Part shown: positions 20,656 to 28,632 of the stretch, one piece after another | How positions within the stretch are numbered: the first letter of the stretch is position 1 | Layout of the letters: each line of letters opens with the position of its first letter | From: Streptomyces sp. SID4985 | GTDB lineage: Bacteria; Actinomycetota; Actinomycetes; Streptomycetales; Streptomycetaceae | Direction: 5' to 3' | Assembly: GCF_009863025.1 (NCBI RefSeq) | Contig: NZ_WWIR01000161.1 | Coordinates: forward strand, 1-36,586 | Length of the DNA: 36,586 nt | The notes under the pieces: generated by a model | Told to the model about the DNA's origin: nothing | The model's database searches: none | What the model saw: the letters and a program-made list of their open reading frames with translations, nothing else | Program-made: the position numbers and the translations under genes

Positions 20656-21474
20656 TCAGTAACTGCCGCGCACCGGTGGGTAGCCGTACCCGGGGGCGGG
20701 TGACTGGGGCCGCGCGGAAGGCGGGAGTTGGGGCGGGGCACCGACCGCGTGGGCCTCGCGGTCGTAGAACGGGCGCGCGTTGGCGCGCATCCACATCACG
20801 ACCGGGTCGTAGTCGTCGGTCATCGCGACCGTCGAGACGGGCAGCCCGTCCGGCACCGCGCCGATGGACTGCTGCATCATCGCCCGCACCGAGTCGACCG
20901 CCGCCGGGGTCGTCTCGTACACGTCCAGGCCGATCGCGAGGTACGGCGCGCCGAGCGCGGGCTGCACCCAGGCGCGGCGCAGCGAGCGCAGGGCGGGGGT
21001 GCGGTGGGCGTTCTGCCCGAGCAGGGCGTAGAACGCCGGTACCTCGATGGCCGGTTCGGACATGCTGAGCGGTCCGGCGGGCTGGCGGTCCAGGCCCGTG
21101 GCGATGCGGCGCAGGTCCAGCCAGGGGATGCCCACGCCGCCGCCGGGGGCGTGCGGGTTGAGCCAGAGGCCGTAGTGGTCGGGGTAGAGGGTGCGGGCCA
21201 CGTCGAGACCGTCGACCACCTCGTACGACCGGCTCCAGCCGCTGGCCGACAGCTCCTGCGCGGAGGTCACACAGGGGGCGTAGCCGAAGCCGTCGACCTC
21301 CATGTTTCCGTACTGCGCGTCCGGGGAGCCGGCCTGGCCGTGCCAGAGCAGCATCCAGATCTGCCCGGTCGAGGGGGTGGCGAGGGCGCGCAGCAGTGCC
21401 TCGTAGGCGTCGTAGCGGCCGGGGGTGACCTGGCGGAGTGTGTGTTCGACGCCGGCGCTCGGGCTCGCGCTCAC
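20656..21474 (-). CDS. SseB-family protein (enhanced serine sensitivity type), second paralogue
   Basis: The 272-residue cytoplasmic protein has two SseB-like halves. The N-terminal half includes GQIWMLLWHGQAG and MEVDGFGYAPCVTSAQEL, where a stored value appears as a short strand-rich module, then GLWLNPHAPGGGVGIPW. The C-terminal half includes PALGAPYLAIGLDVYE and ends in WMRANARPFYDRE, followed by a Pro-rich tail of about 30 residues. The N-x-RPFY ending is shared with the paralogue upstream. The E. coli SseB name comes from a serine-sensitivity phenotype; molecular function is unknown. GTG at 21474 fits an AAGGGG site. It is the last gene of a three-gene minus-strand run. Confidence 0.85.
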   Translation of the reverse strand: MSASPSAGVEHTLRQVTPGRYDAYEALLRALATPSTGQIWMLLWHGQAGSPDAQYGNMEVDGFGYAPCVTSAQELSASGWSRSYEVVDGLDVARTLYPDHYGLWLNPHAPGGGVGIPWLDLRRIATGLDRQPAGPLSMSEPAIEVPAFYALLGQNAHRTPALRSLRRAWVQPALGAPYLAIGLDVYETTPAAVDSVRAMMQQSIGAVPDGLPVSTVAMTDDYDPVVMWMRANARPFYDREAHAVGAPPQLPPSARPQSPAPGYGYPPVRGSY

Positions 21475-21552
21475 CAGTCTTACCGCCCCTTCGATTCTTG
21501 CCCCAGTGTGGAGGACAGCTTAAGCGGCGATCGCCGTGATCCCCATGGAGGA

Positions 21553-22344
21553 CTAGTTGCCGAACTGGTAGAAGGGCCGCACGTTCGTCTTCAGCCAGTC
21601 GCCCACCGGGTCCTGGGCCACGTCGAGGAGGACGAGGTTGACCGGCCACGGGGGCGGGGACTGGGTGAGGGCGCGCTCCAGGGCCTCCAGCGGACGGGCA
21701 CGCAAGTCGCCCTCCCACTGGGAGAGTTCGACGCCGACGAAGAGGACCGGATCGGCCGTCTCGATGGCGGCGAGGCAGCGGCGGGCCGTGACGACGACGC
21801 CCGTGCCCGCGAACTCGGCCGAGGCGGCGGCGAGGAAGTCCACCGGGTCCTCCTGCCAGTCGGGCTCGAAGAGCCGGACGCGGGCGCCGCCCGCGGGGCC
21901 GTCCAGGGCCGTGCGGTCGGCGCGGCACAGCTCGGCCACCGCCTCCGGCGGCAGCGGCAGGCCCACCACCCCACCGGGGTTGAGCACCAGGCCCACCTGC
22001 GGTGGCAGCCCGCGCGCGAATTCCACAGCCGGGGCGACCGTGAAGGAAAGGTGCGCGCCCGGCGACTGGCGGAACTGCTCCTCGGAGCTGAACACCGGGA
22101 CGTACCCCTGGCCGTCGATCTCCACGGTGGGCAGGTCGAGCGAACCGCTCTGCGGGCCGCCGCCGTTGGGCAGCGGGATCCACAGGAAGCCGCGGGAGAG
22201 CACCTCGACGATCCGGGCGCCCGCCGAGGGCACGCCGAGGGAGGCCGAGAGCACCTCCTCCAGCTCGTTGCCGGGCCATCCACCGTGCGAATGGGGGTGC
22301 GCCTGTGCCGGGAAGTCCGCGGGAAAGTCCGCCGGGAAGTCCAT
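21553..22344 (-). CDS. SseB-family protein, first paralogue
   Basis: The 263-residue protein is homologous in layout to its neighbour. GFLWIPLPNGGGPQSGSL and VEIDGQGYVPVFSSEEQFRQ define the N-terminal module, then GLVLNPGGVVGLPLP. The C-terminal half has VVVTARRCLAAIETADPVLF and closes with WLKTNVRPFYQFGN. The N-terminus carries three copies of the tetrapeptide DFPA, encoded by an imperfect 12-base tandem repeat. ATG at 22344 is preceded by GGTAGGAAC. It starts 66 bases after the P-loop gene and ends 78 bases before the second SseB gene, so all three are probably co-transcribed. Function is unknown. Confidence 0.85.
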   Translation of the reverse strand: MDFPADFPADFPAQAHPHSHGGWPGNELEEVLSASLGVPSAGARIVEVLSRGFLWIPLPNGGGPQSGSLDLPTVEIDGQGYVPVFSSEEQFRQSPGAHLSFTVAPAVEFARGLPPQVGLVLNPGGVVGLPLPPEAVAELCRADRTALDGPAGGARVRLFEPDWQEDPVDFLAAASAEFAGTGVVVTARRCLAAIETADPVLFVGVELSQWEGDLRARPLEALERALTQSPPPWPVNLVLLDVAQDPVGDWLKTNVRPFYQFGN

Positions 22345-22410
22345 GTTCCTACCGCCTGCCGGGAAAACCATGCTGTGGTGCAGAAGGCTATCCGGTGCGG
22401 GCGGCGGACC

Positions 22411-23076
22411 TCACGCCGCGAAGTCGATCCGGCGCAGCCCGTCCGCCGAGGCGCGGTCCAGGAGCACCGCCGAGGCGCAGCCCGGGGGCAGTTCGCCGCG
22501 CTCCACCGCGCGCAGCAGCCGCCCTGTGGCGTGCCGGTGCCGTCCGAAGGCGTACCGGGAGACGCCCCGGCCGCGCTCGCGCTGGCCCTGCCGGGCGGCC
22601 TCGGCGTCGACGTCGAGCAGGATCAGATGGAGGGCGGCGCCCCTGCGGCGGGCCTCGTGGGCGAGCCAGGCGCGCACCCAGGGCTGGGCCCCGCAGTCGT
22701 GCACGACGACGCCCTCACCGGTGGCAAGCGCACGGCGCAGTCCGGCGTAGTGGGCGAGGCGGACCAGGGGGCGGTAGAGCGCGTACGGCAGACCGGCCAG
22801 GCGGGTCTGCCAGCGGTCGCGGGTGTCCTGGGAGTCGATCCGGCGGCCGGGGACGGCTCGCTGCATGAGGGTGGACTTGCCGCTGCCGGGCAGCCCCGTG
22901 ACGACCACCAAATCCCGTGGGCCGAAGCGGAGTTCGCGGGGGGTGCGGCCGGGGCGCTCGCGCAGGTCGCGCACGAGCGGGGCGGGGCGGGCGGCGACCC
23001 GGCGTTCCCGCGTCGGGGCGGCGGGCTGGTGCGGCACCGCCAGGCCGGTGGTGGCGTACGCCGGAGTCCTGTTCAC
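22411..23076 (-). CDS. P-loop ATPase/kinase-like protein
   Basis: The 221-residue protein has a Walker A motif GLPGSGKST at residues 61-69, followed by DSQDTRDRWQ and a hydrophobic VVVHDCGAQPWVRAW strand. LHLILLDVDAEAARQGQRERGRGVSRYAF resembles the lid region of small kinases of the AAA_33/zeta-toxin-like group. It most likely phosphorylates a small molecule or protein; the target is unknown. The GTG start at 23076 has an excellent AAGGGGAGG nine bases upstream. The first ~50 residues are Pro/Arg-rich and probably disordered. It leads the run with two SseB-like genes and is divergent from the gcvT riboswitch. Confidence 0.87.
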   Translation of the reverse strand: MNRTPAYATTGLAVPHQPAAPTRERRVAARPAPLVRDLRERPGRTPRELRFGPRDLVVVTGLPGSGKSTLMQRAVPGRRIDSQDTRDRWQTRLAGLPYALYRPLVRLAHYAGLRRALATGEGVVVHDCGAQPWVRAWLAHEARRRGAALHLILLDVDAEAARQGQRERGRGVSRYAFGRHRHATGRLLRAVERGELPPGCASAVLLDRASADGLRRIDFAA

Positions 23077-23256
23077 CGTGATCGTCCTCCCCTTGGGTTC
23101 GGTAATCCCTTGCCCATCGAATGTAAAGAGAAGGTAATGCGGGAAGTCGGTGGTTCGGTGTCCGTCGTGCCACGGTCCGGTCACAGGCGGCCGCCCCTTC
23201 AGCGGCGGCGATCGCCGTGCGATGATGTGGCCGCCAACTGCATACCGGCCGCTTGA

Positions 23257-23460
23257 ATCCGCGCGGGAGAGTCCCTGGCAGTACGTCTGCCGGGGCGCCG
23301 AAGGAGCAAGTCCCTCCCTTGAATCTCTCAGGCCCCGTTACCGCGCGGGCGAGGCACATCTGAAAAGCGGGCCGCTGCCGTCAGTGGCTCCACCCAAGGT
23401 GCAAACCGTGACCGTGCGGGTCATGGCGAACCTCTCAGGTTCCGATGACAGATGGGGAGG
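23257..23460 (+). promoter_or_regulatory. Tandem glycine riboswitch (two gcvT-type aptamers)
   Basis: Both aptamers of the glycine riboswitch are recognisable. Aptamer 1 starts with the self-complementary P1 strand CCGCGCGG at 23259-23266, matched by the same sequence at 23341-23348. It contains GGGAGAG, GGCGCCGAAGGAGCAAG and GAATCTCTCAGG, and closes near AUCUGAAAAGC. Aptamer 2 contains CCACCCAAGGTGCAAACC, CCTCTCAGGTTCC and GATGACAGATGGGGA. Two aptamers joined by a short linker bind glycine and, in known cases, switch on glycine cleavage genes. It precedes gcvT on the plus strand, as expected. Confidence 0.92.
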
Positions 23461-23478
23461 AACGTTCCTCGCCCCATC
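23451..23478 (+). terminator. Expression-platform hairpin of the glycine riboswitch
   Basis: GATGGGG-AGGAAC pairs with GTTCCT-(CG)-CCCCATC to give a strong 13-bp stem with a two-base bulge. Its 5-prime arm overlaps the last strand of aptamer 2, so it should compete with the glycine-bound fold. No T-run follows, and the gcvT ribosome site (GGGAG at 23491) lies outside the stem. Control could therefore be U-tract-free termination or another mechanism. Confidence 0.6.
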
Positions 23479-23506
23479 CCCCGTTGCCCTGGGAGACGAC
23501 CGACCG

Positions 23507-24640
23507 ATGAGCAGCACCGAACTCCGTCACACCGCGCTCGACGCCGTGCACCGCGCGCTCGGCGCCACCATGACCGACTTCGCCGGCTGGGACATGCCCC
23601 TGCGCTACGGCTCCGAGCGCGACGAGCACGTCGCGGTGCGCACCCGCGCGGGTCTCTTCGACCTCTCGCACATGGGTGAGATCACCGTGACCGGCCCCGA
23701 CGCGGCCGCGCTCCTCAACCACGCCCTCGTCGGCGACATCGCCTCGGTCGGTCTCGGCCGCGCCCGCTACACCATGATCTGCCAGGCCGACGGCGGCATC
23801 CTGGACGACCTGATCGTCTACCGCCTCGGCGAGACCGAGGCCGCTTCTTCCACATACTTGGTCGTGGCCAACGCCTCCAACGCCCAGGTCGTCCTCGACG
23901 CGCTGACCGAGCGCGCGGCGGGCTTCGACGCCGAGGTCCGCGACGACCGCGACGCCTACGCGCTGCTCGCCGTCCAGGGCCCGGAGTCCCCGGCCATCCT
24001 CAAGTCGCTCACCGACGCCGACCTGGACGGCCTCAAGTACTACGCCGGGCTCCCCGGCACCGTCGCGGGCGTCCCCGCGCTGATCGCCCGCACCGGCTAC
24101 ACCGGCGAGGACGGCTTCGAACTGTTCGTGAAGCCGGAGCACGCGGTGGAGCTGTGGCAGGCGCTGACCAAGGCGGGCGAGGCGTCCGGCCTGGTCGCGT
24201 GCGGTCTGTCCTGCCGCGACACCCTGCGTCTTGAGGCGGGCATGCCGCTGTACGGCCACGAGCTGACCCGGGAGCTGACCCCGTTCGACGCCGGTCTCGG
24301 CCGGGTCGTGAAGTTCGGCAAGGACGGCGACTTCGTGGGCCGCGCCGCGCTGGCGGAGGCCGCCGAGCGCGCCGACCAGAACCCGCCGCGCGTCCTGGTC
24401 GGCCTGATCGCCGAGGGCCGCCGGGTACCGCGCGCCGGGTACGCCGTCGTCGCGGGCGGCGAGGTGATCGGCGAGGTCACCTCCGGCGCCCCCTCCCCCA
24501 CCCTGGGCGCCCCGATCGCCATGGCCTACGTGGACGCGGCCTACGCGGCACCGGGCACCGAGGGTGTCGGCGTCGACATCCGGGGCAGCCACGAGCCGTA
24601 CCGGGTCGTGGCGCTGCCGTTCTACAAGCGCCAGAAGTAG
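23507..24640 (+). CDS. gcvT: Glycine cleavage system aminomethyltransferase (T protein)
   Basis: GcvT takes the aminomethyl group from lipoyl-GcvH, releases ammonia and makes 5,10-methylene-tetrahydrofolate. The 377-residue protein has the family motifs [40 protein letters not shown] and the folate-site Asp in this tract. It also has [31 protein letters not shown] and a C-terminal [16 protein letters not shown] at 23507 has GGGAG about eleven bases upstream and sits right after the riboswitch. The glycine dehydrogenase (P protein) gene is not in this window, which is common in Streptomyces. Confidence 0.96.
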   Translation: MSSTELRHTALDAVHRALGATMTDFAGWDMPLRYGSERDEHVAVRTRAGLFDLSHMGEITVTGPDAAALLNHALVGDIASVGLGRARYTMICQADGGILDDLIVYRLGETEAASSTYLVVANASNAQVVLDALTERAAGFDAEVRDDRDAYALLAVQGPESPAILKSLTDADLDGLKYYAGLPGTVAGVPALIARTGYTGEDGFELFVKPEHAVELWQALTKAGEASGLVACGLSCRDTLRLEAGMPLYGHELTRELTPFDAGLGRVVKFGKDGDFVGRAALAEAAERADQNPPRVLVGLIAEGRRVPRAGYAVVAGGEVIGEVTSGAPSPTLGAPIAMAYVDAAYAAPGTEGVGVDIRGSHEPYRVVALPFYKRQK

Positions 24641-24765
24641 CCACAGGGCATCGCACGCCGTCGGTACCACGCCGACGTGAGCCTGCGCACATTTTCCCCG
24701 CTCACCAGCGGTTTACGTCCCCTTCGTCCGTCCAGCACGCCCTCGCGTACAGGAGAATTCAGGTC

Positions 24766-25143
24766 ATGAGCAACCCGCAGCAGCTGAGCTACACCAAGGA
24801 GCACGAGTGGCTGTCGGACGCCGAGGACGGCGTCTCGACGGTCGGCATCACCGAGCACGCGGCCAACGCGCTCGGCGACGTGGTCTTCGTCCAGCTCCCC
24901 GAGGTCGGCGACGCCGTGACCGCGGGCGAGTCCTGTGGCGAGCTGGAGTCCACCAAGTCGGTCTCGGAGCTGTACTCGCCGGTCACCGGTGAGATCACGG
25001 AGATCAACCAGGACGTCGTCGACAACCCGGCCTTGGTGAACTCCGCGCCCTTCGAGGGCGGCTGGCTGTTCAAGGTGCGCGCCGCGGAGAAGCCCGAGGA
25101 GCTGCTCTCCGCCGACGAGTACACCGCCTACACCGCAGGCTGA
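24766..25143 (+). CDS. gcvH: Glycine cleavage system H protein
   Basis: This 125-residue lipoyl carrier shuttles the aminomethyl intermediate between the P, T and L proteins. The lipoylated lysine is Lys64 in [14 protein letters not shown], with the surrounding beta-hairpin intact. [18 protein letters not shown] and [13 protein letters not shown] motifs are also present. ATG at 24766 has GGAG at a reasonable distance. It lies 125 bases after gcvT and 14 bases before glyA, so it is likely co-transcribed with both under the riboswitch. Confidence 0.96.
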   Translation: MSNPQQLSYTKEHEWLSDAEDGVSTVGITEHAANALGDVVFVQLPEVGDAVTAGESCGELESTKSVSELYSPVTGEITEINQDVVDNPALVNSAPFEGGWLFKVRAAEKPEELLSADEYTAYTAG

Positions 25144-25157
25144 GGAGCCGGAGCCGT

Positions 25158-26426
25158 ATGACTGACGTCCTGAACACGCCCCTGCACGAGCTGGACCCCG
25201 AGGTCGCGGCCGCGGTCGACGCCGAGCTGCGCCGTCAGCAGTCCACCCTCGAGATGATCGCCTCCGAGAACTTCGCGCCGCTCGCGGTGATGGAGGCGCA
25301 GGGCTCCGTCCTGACCAACAAGTACGCCGAGGGCTACCCGGGCCGCCGCTACTACGGCGGCTGCGAGCACGTCGACGTGGCCGAGCAGATCGCCATCGAC
25401 CGGGTGAAGGAGCTGTTCGGCGCCGAGTACGCCAACGTCCAGCCGCACTCGGGCGCCTCCGCGAACCAGGCGGCGCTGTTCGCGCTGGCCCAGCCCGGGG
25501 ACACCATCCTCGGCCTGGACCTCGCGCACGGCGGCCACCTCACCCACGGGATGCGGCTGAACTTCTCCGGCAAGCAGTTCAACGTGGTCGCGTACCACGT
25601 GGACGAGGAGACCGGCCTGGTCGACATGGCCGAGGTCGAGCGCCTCGCCAAGGAGCACAGCCCGAAGGTGATCATCGCGGGCTGGTCGGCGTACCCGCGT
25701 CAGCTGGACTTCGCGGAGTTCCGCCGGATCGCGGACGAGACCGGGGCCCACCTGTGGGTGGACATGGCGCACTTCGCCGGTCTGGTCGCGGCGGGGCTGC
25801 ACCCGAACCCGGTCGAGTACGCGGACGTGGTGACCTCCACCACGCACAAGACGCTCGGCGGCCCGCGCGGCGGCATCATCCTCGCCAAGAAGGACTTCGC
25901 CAAGAAGCTGAACTCCTCGGTCTTCCCCGGTTTCCAGGGCGGCCCGCTGGAGCACGTGATCGCCGCCAAGGCGGTCTCCTTCAAGGTCGCGGCCTCGGAG
26001 GACTTCAAGGAGCGCCAGCGGCGTACGGTGGAGGGTGCCCGCATCCTCGCCGAGCGGCTGACCGCGCCGGACGCCCGCGCGGCCGGGGTGAACGTGCTGT
26101 CCGGCGGTACGGACGTGCACCTGATCCTGGTCGACCTGCGTGAGTCGGAGCTCGACGGGCAGCAGGCCGAGGACCGTCTCCACGAGGTCGGCATCACGGT
26201 CAACCGCAACGCGGTCCCGAACGACCCGCGTCCGCCGATGGTGACCTCCGGTCTCCGGATCGGCACGCCAGCCCTGGCGACCCGCGGCTTCACGGCCGAG
26301 GACTTCGCCGAGGTCGCGGACGTGATCGCGGAGGCGCTGAAGCCGTCGTACGACGTCGAGGCGCTTGCCGCCCGCGTGCGAGCGCTGGCCGACAAGCACC
26401 CGCTGTACCCCACGCTGGGCAAGTAG
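25158..26426 (+). CDS. glyA: Serine hydroxymethyltransferase
   Basis: The 422-residue PLP enzyme interconverts serine and glycine with tetrahydrofolate. Motifs are [42 protein letters not shown], the PLP lysine Lys231 in [15 protein letters not shown] and [16 protein letters not shown] near the C-terminus. ATG at 25158 is preceded by GAGGAG. Its position after gcvT and gcvH suggests use of the methylene-tetrahydrofolate generated by glycine cleavage to convert a second glycine into serine. A strong hairpin follows 17 bases after the stop. Streptomyces may have another glyA elsewhere, so this copy may be the glycine-induced one. Confidence 0.96.
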   Translation: MTDVLNTPLHELDPEVAAAVDAELRRQQSTLEMIASENFAPLAVMEAQGSVLTNKYAEGYPGRRYYGGCEHVDVAEQIAIDRVKELFGAEYANVQPHSGASANQAALFALAQPGDTILGLDLAHGGHLTHGMRLNFSGKQFNVVAYHVDEETGLVDMAEVERLAKEHSPKVIIAGWSAYPRQLDFAEFRRIADETGAHLWVDMAHFAGLVAAGLHPNPVEYADVVTSTTHKTLGGPRGGIILAKKDFAKKLNSSVFPGFQGGPLEHVIAAKAVSFKVAASEDFKERQRRTVEGARILAERLTAPDARAAGVNVLSGGTDVHLILVDLRESELDGQQAEDRLHEVGITVNRNAVPNDPRPPMVTSGLRIGTPALATRGFTAEDFAEVADVIAEALKPSYDVEALAARVRALADKHPLYPTLGK

Positions 26427-26443
26427 TACCCCGAAGTTCACCT

Positions 26444-26479
26444 GGGTGCCCCGCCCACCGTCCCGTGGGCGGGGCACCC
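26444..26479 (+). terminator. Strong hairpin terminator after glyA
   Basis: GGGTGCCCCGCCCAC and its perfect complement form a 15-bp stem with a six-base loop, starting 17 bases after the glyA stop. There is no T-run. The structure would end or attenuate the riboswitch-controlled transcript before sdaA, whose start is 50 bases on. Alternatively it may act only in mRNA stability. Confidence 0.78.
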
Positions 26480-26528
26480 GTGGTCTGTCCGCATCACTTT
26501 TGTACCTGTTCGTATTTGAGGAGTCACC

Positions 26529-27896
26529 GTGGCCGTCTCGGTCTTCGACCTGTTCTCGATCGGCATCGGCCCGTCCAGCTCCCACACGGTCGGCCCGATG
26601 CGCGCGGCGCGCATGTTCGCCCGCCGCCTGCGCAACGAGGGTCTGCTGGACTCCGTCGCCTCCGTGCGCTGCGAGCTGTACGGCTCGCTCGGCGCGACCG
26701 GCCACGGCCACGGCACCCCGAAGGCGGTCCTGCTCGGCCTGGAGGGCGCGTCCCCGCGCACGGTGGACGTGGAGGGCGCGGACGAGCGGGTGGAGCAGAT
26801 CAAGACGGCAGGCCGTCTGCTCCTCCTGGGTGAGCGCGAGATCCCGTTCTCCTTCGACGACGACCTGATCCTGCACCGCCGCAAGGCCCTGCCCTACCAC
26901 GCCAACGGCATGACCCTGTGGGCGTACGACGCCTCGGGCGCCGAGCTGCTCACCAAGACGTACTACTCGGTCGGCGGCGGCTTCGTCGTGGACGAGGAGG
27001 CCGTGGGCGCCGACCGGATCGTGCTCGACGACACGGTCCTGAAGTACCCCTTCCGCACGGGCGACGAGCTGCTGCGCCTGACGAAGGAGACGGGCCTGTC
27101 GATCTCCTCCCTGATGCTGGAGAACGAGCGGGCCTGGCGCTCGGAGGAGGAGATCCACGACGGCCTGCTTGAGATCTGGCAGGTGATGCGCGAGTGCGTA
27201 CGCCGGGGCCTGTCCCGCGAGGGCATCCTCCCCGGCGGCCTGCGCGTCCGCCGCCGCGCCGCCGTCTCCGCCCGCCAGCTCCGCGCCGAGGGCAATCCGC
27301 TCGCGCACGCCATGGAGTGGATCACCCTCTACGCGATGGCGGTCAACGAGGAGAACGCGGCGGGCGGCCGCGTGGTCACCGCCCCCACCAACGGCGCGGC
27401 CGGCATCATCCCGGCGGTCCTGCACTACTACATCAACTTCGTCCCCGGCGCCGACGAGGAGGGCGTGGTCCGCTTCCTCCTGGCGGCGGGCGCCATCGGC
27501 ATGCTCTTCAAGGAGAACGCCTCCATCTCCGGCGCCGAGGTCGGCTGCCAGGGCGAGGTCGGCTCCGCCTGCTCCATGGCGGCGGGCGCCCTCGCCGAGG
27601 TCCTCGGCGGCTCCCCCGAACAGGTCGAGAACGCCGCCGAGATCGGCATGGAACACAACCTCGGCCTCACCTGCGACCCCGTCGGCGGCCTCGTCCAGAT
27701 CCCCTGCATCGAACGCAACGGCATGGCCGCGGTGAAGGCCGTCACCGCCGCCAAGATGGCCATGCGCGGCGACGGCGCCCACATGGTCTCCCTCGACAAG
27801 GTCATCAAGACGATGAAGGAGACGGGGGCGGACATGAGCGTGAAGTACAAGGAGACGGCGCGGGGTGGGCTGGCTGTGAACATCATCGAGTGCTGA
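26529..27896 (+). CDS. sdaA: L-serine ammonia-lyase (iron-sulfur dependent, single chain)
   Basis: SdaA deaminates serine to pyruvate and ammonia. The 455-residue product is the one-chain form with beta and alpha domains fused. N-terminal [20 protein letters not shown] is diagnostic. The C-terminal domain holds the 4Fe-4S cysteines in [15 protein letters not shown] and [16 protein letters not shown]. The GTG start at 26529 has GAGGAG seven bases upstream. It lies behind the glyA terminator, so it may have its own promoter. With GlyA and the Gcv proteins it completes a route from glycine through serine to pyruvate. Confidence 0.96.
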   Translation: MAVSVFDLFSIGIGPSSSHTVGPMRAARMFARRLRNEGLLDSVASVRCELYGSLGATGHGHGTPKAVLLGLEGASPRTVDVEGADERVEQIKTAGRLLLLGEREIPFSFDDDLILHRRKALPYHANGMTLWAYDASGAELLTKTYYSVGGGFVVDEEAVGADRIVLDDTVLKYPFRTGDELLRLTKETGLSISSLMLENERAWRSEEEIHDGLLEIWQVMRECVRRGLSREGILPGGLRVRRRAAVSARQLRAEGNPLAHAMEWITLYAMAVNEENAAGGRVVTAPTNGAAGIIPAVLHYYINFVPGADEEGVVRFLLAAGAIGMLFKENASISGAEVGCQGEVGSACSMAAGALAEVLGGSPEQVENAAEIGMEHNLGLTCDPVGGLVQIPCIERNGMAAVKAVTAAKMAMRGDGAHMVSLDKVIKTMKETGADMSVKYKETARGGLAVNIIEC

Positions 27897-27914
27897 GGAG
27901 GAAACGCAGCTCAA

Positions 27915-27931
27915 TAACAAAACTCTTGTTA
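27915..27931 (+). promoter_or_regulatory. Operator/promoter of the toxin-antitoxin pair
   Basis: TAACAA-AACTC-TTGTTA is a perfect 6-bp inverted repeat. Its right arm runs into TAAAGT (27930-27935), a good -10 hexamer six bases before the antitoxin ATG. This arrangement suggests autorepression by the antitoxin and a transcript that starts at or very near the ATG. It is inferred from position and symmetry. Confidence 0.65.
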
Positions 27932-27941
27932 AAGTAGCCGC

Positions 27942-28214
27942 ATGGCTACCTCCCCGGCGCCCGGCGAAGGCCCCGTCCGCCCGGTCTCCGTCTCCCTGCA
28001 CGAGGGCACCATCGCCGCACTCAAGGCCCGTACCGGCAAGCGCGGCATGTCCGCCTACGTCGAAGCTCTCATCCAGCGCCAGCTGGAGCGTGACCGGCTG
28101 CGCGAACTCATCGAGGACGCGGAAGCAGAGCACGGGCCCGTGGACCAGGCGGCGGTCGAAGCCAAGCGGGCGATGTTGCGCGGTGACAACGCGGGCTCGG
28201 CGGACGCCGCGTGA
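27942..28214 (+). CDS. Ribbon-helix-helix antitoxin
   Basis: The 90-residue protein has an RHH-type DNA-binding fold. The strand RPVSVSL is followed by helix A (EGTIAALKARTGKRG) and helix B (MSAYVEALIQRQLERD). A charged C-terminal tail with ELIEDAEAEHGPVDQAAVE would wrap the toxin. It should repress its own promoter through the inverted repeat immediately upstream and neutralise the PIN toxin. No ribosome site precedes the ATG at 27942 and a -10-like TAAAGT lies six bases before it, so the mRNA is probably leaderless. Its stop overlaps the toxin start by four bases. Confidence 0.85.
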   Translation: MATSPAPGEGPVRPVSVSLHEGTIAALKARTGKRGMSAYVEALIQRQLERDRLRELIEDAEAEHGPVDQAAVEAKRAMLRGDNAGSADAA

Positions 28215-28603
28215 GCGGCACGCTCGTCCTGGACTGCGAGGGCCTGTCCCAACTCGTACGACGCACAGCCGAGCTCACCGAGTGGCTGGCCGCGGCCGAG
28301 GCCGAGGACATCCGTGTCGTCACGAGTTCCGTCACCCTCGTCGAAGCTCGTGACCCCAGGACCAGCCAGGCCCGCTTCGACTATGCGGCCTCTCGCGTCA
28401 ACATCGCCCCGCCCACGGAAGCCATCGCCCGCCACGCGAGCAAGCTGCTTGCCGCGGCCGGGCTGCACGGCCACAAGTACGCCCTCGACGCGATCGTGGC
28501 CGCCACCGCACTCGGCTCGCCGCCCCCCGTAACCGTGCTGACGTCGGACCCGGAGGATCTCCGGATGCTGTGCGGTCCTCGTGTCCGCGTGCTCAAAATC
28601 TGA
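28211..28603 (+). CDS. PIN-domain toxin (VapC-like)
   Basis: This 130-residue protein is a PIN nuclease. The four expected acidic positions are visible: Asp8 in LVLDCEG, Glu45 in TLVEAR, Asp93 in YALDAIVAATA and Asp113 in LTSDPEDL. PIN toxins cut tRNA or rRNA when released from antitoxin. The GTG start overlaps the antitoxin stop (GTGA), the classic coupled arrangement. The first motif reads LDCEG where VapC proteins have more usually xDTS, so it belongs to an actinobacterial variant. The pair sits between sdaA and a decayed gene, suggesting insertion in a variable spot. Confidence 0.87.
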   Translation: MSGTLVLDCEGLSQLVRRTAELTEWLAAAEAEDIRVVTSSVTLVEARDPRTSQARFDYAASRVNIAPPTEAIARHASKLLAAAGLHGHKYALDAIVAATALGSPPPVTVLTSDPEDLRMLCGPRVRVLKI

Positions 28604-28632
28604 ATGTAGCCGCAGGGAGGCGGGGACCTGCG

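Noticed and set aside
19967..22279. A 770-codon open frame on the minus strand across the opp promoter and both SseB genes
   Set aside because: It is Arg/Pro/Gly-rich out-of-frame translation of recognised genes and crosses their stops, terminator and promoter.
20728..23256. An 842-codon plus-strand frame opposite the SseB and P-loop genes
   Set aside because: Same cause; no domain can be recognised and codon bias fits the minus-strand genes.
24641..24765. Weak hairpin between gcvT and gcvH as a terminator
   Set aside because: Only a six-base-pair stem (CGTCGG/CCGACG) without T-run, and gcvT, gcvH and glyA are expected to be co-transcribed.
25128..28133. A 1001-codon open frame antisense to glyA and sdaA
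   Set aside because: High GC removes stop codons in antisense frames; the plus strand encodes glyA and sdaA with full motifs.
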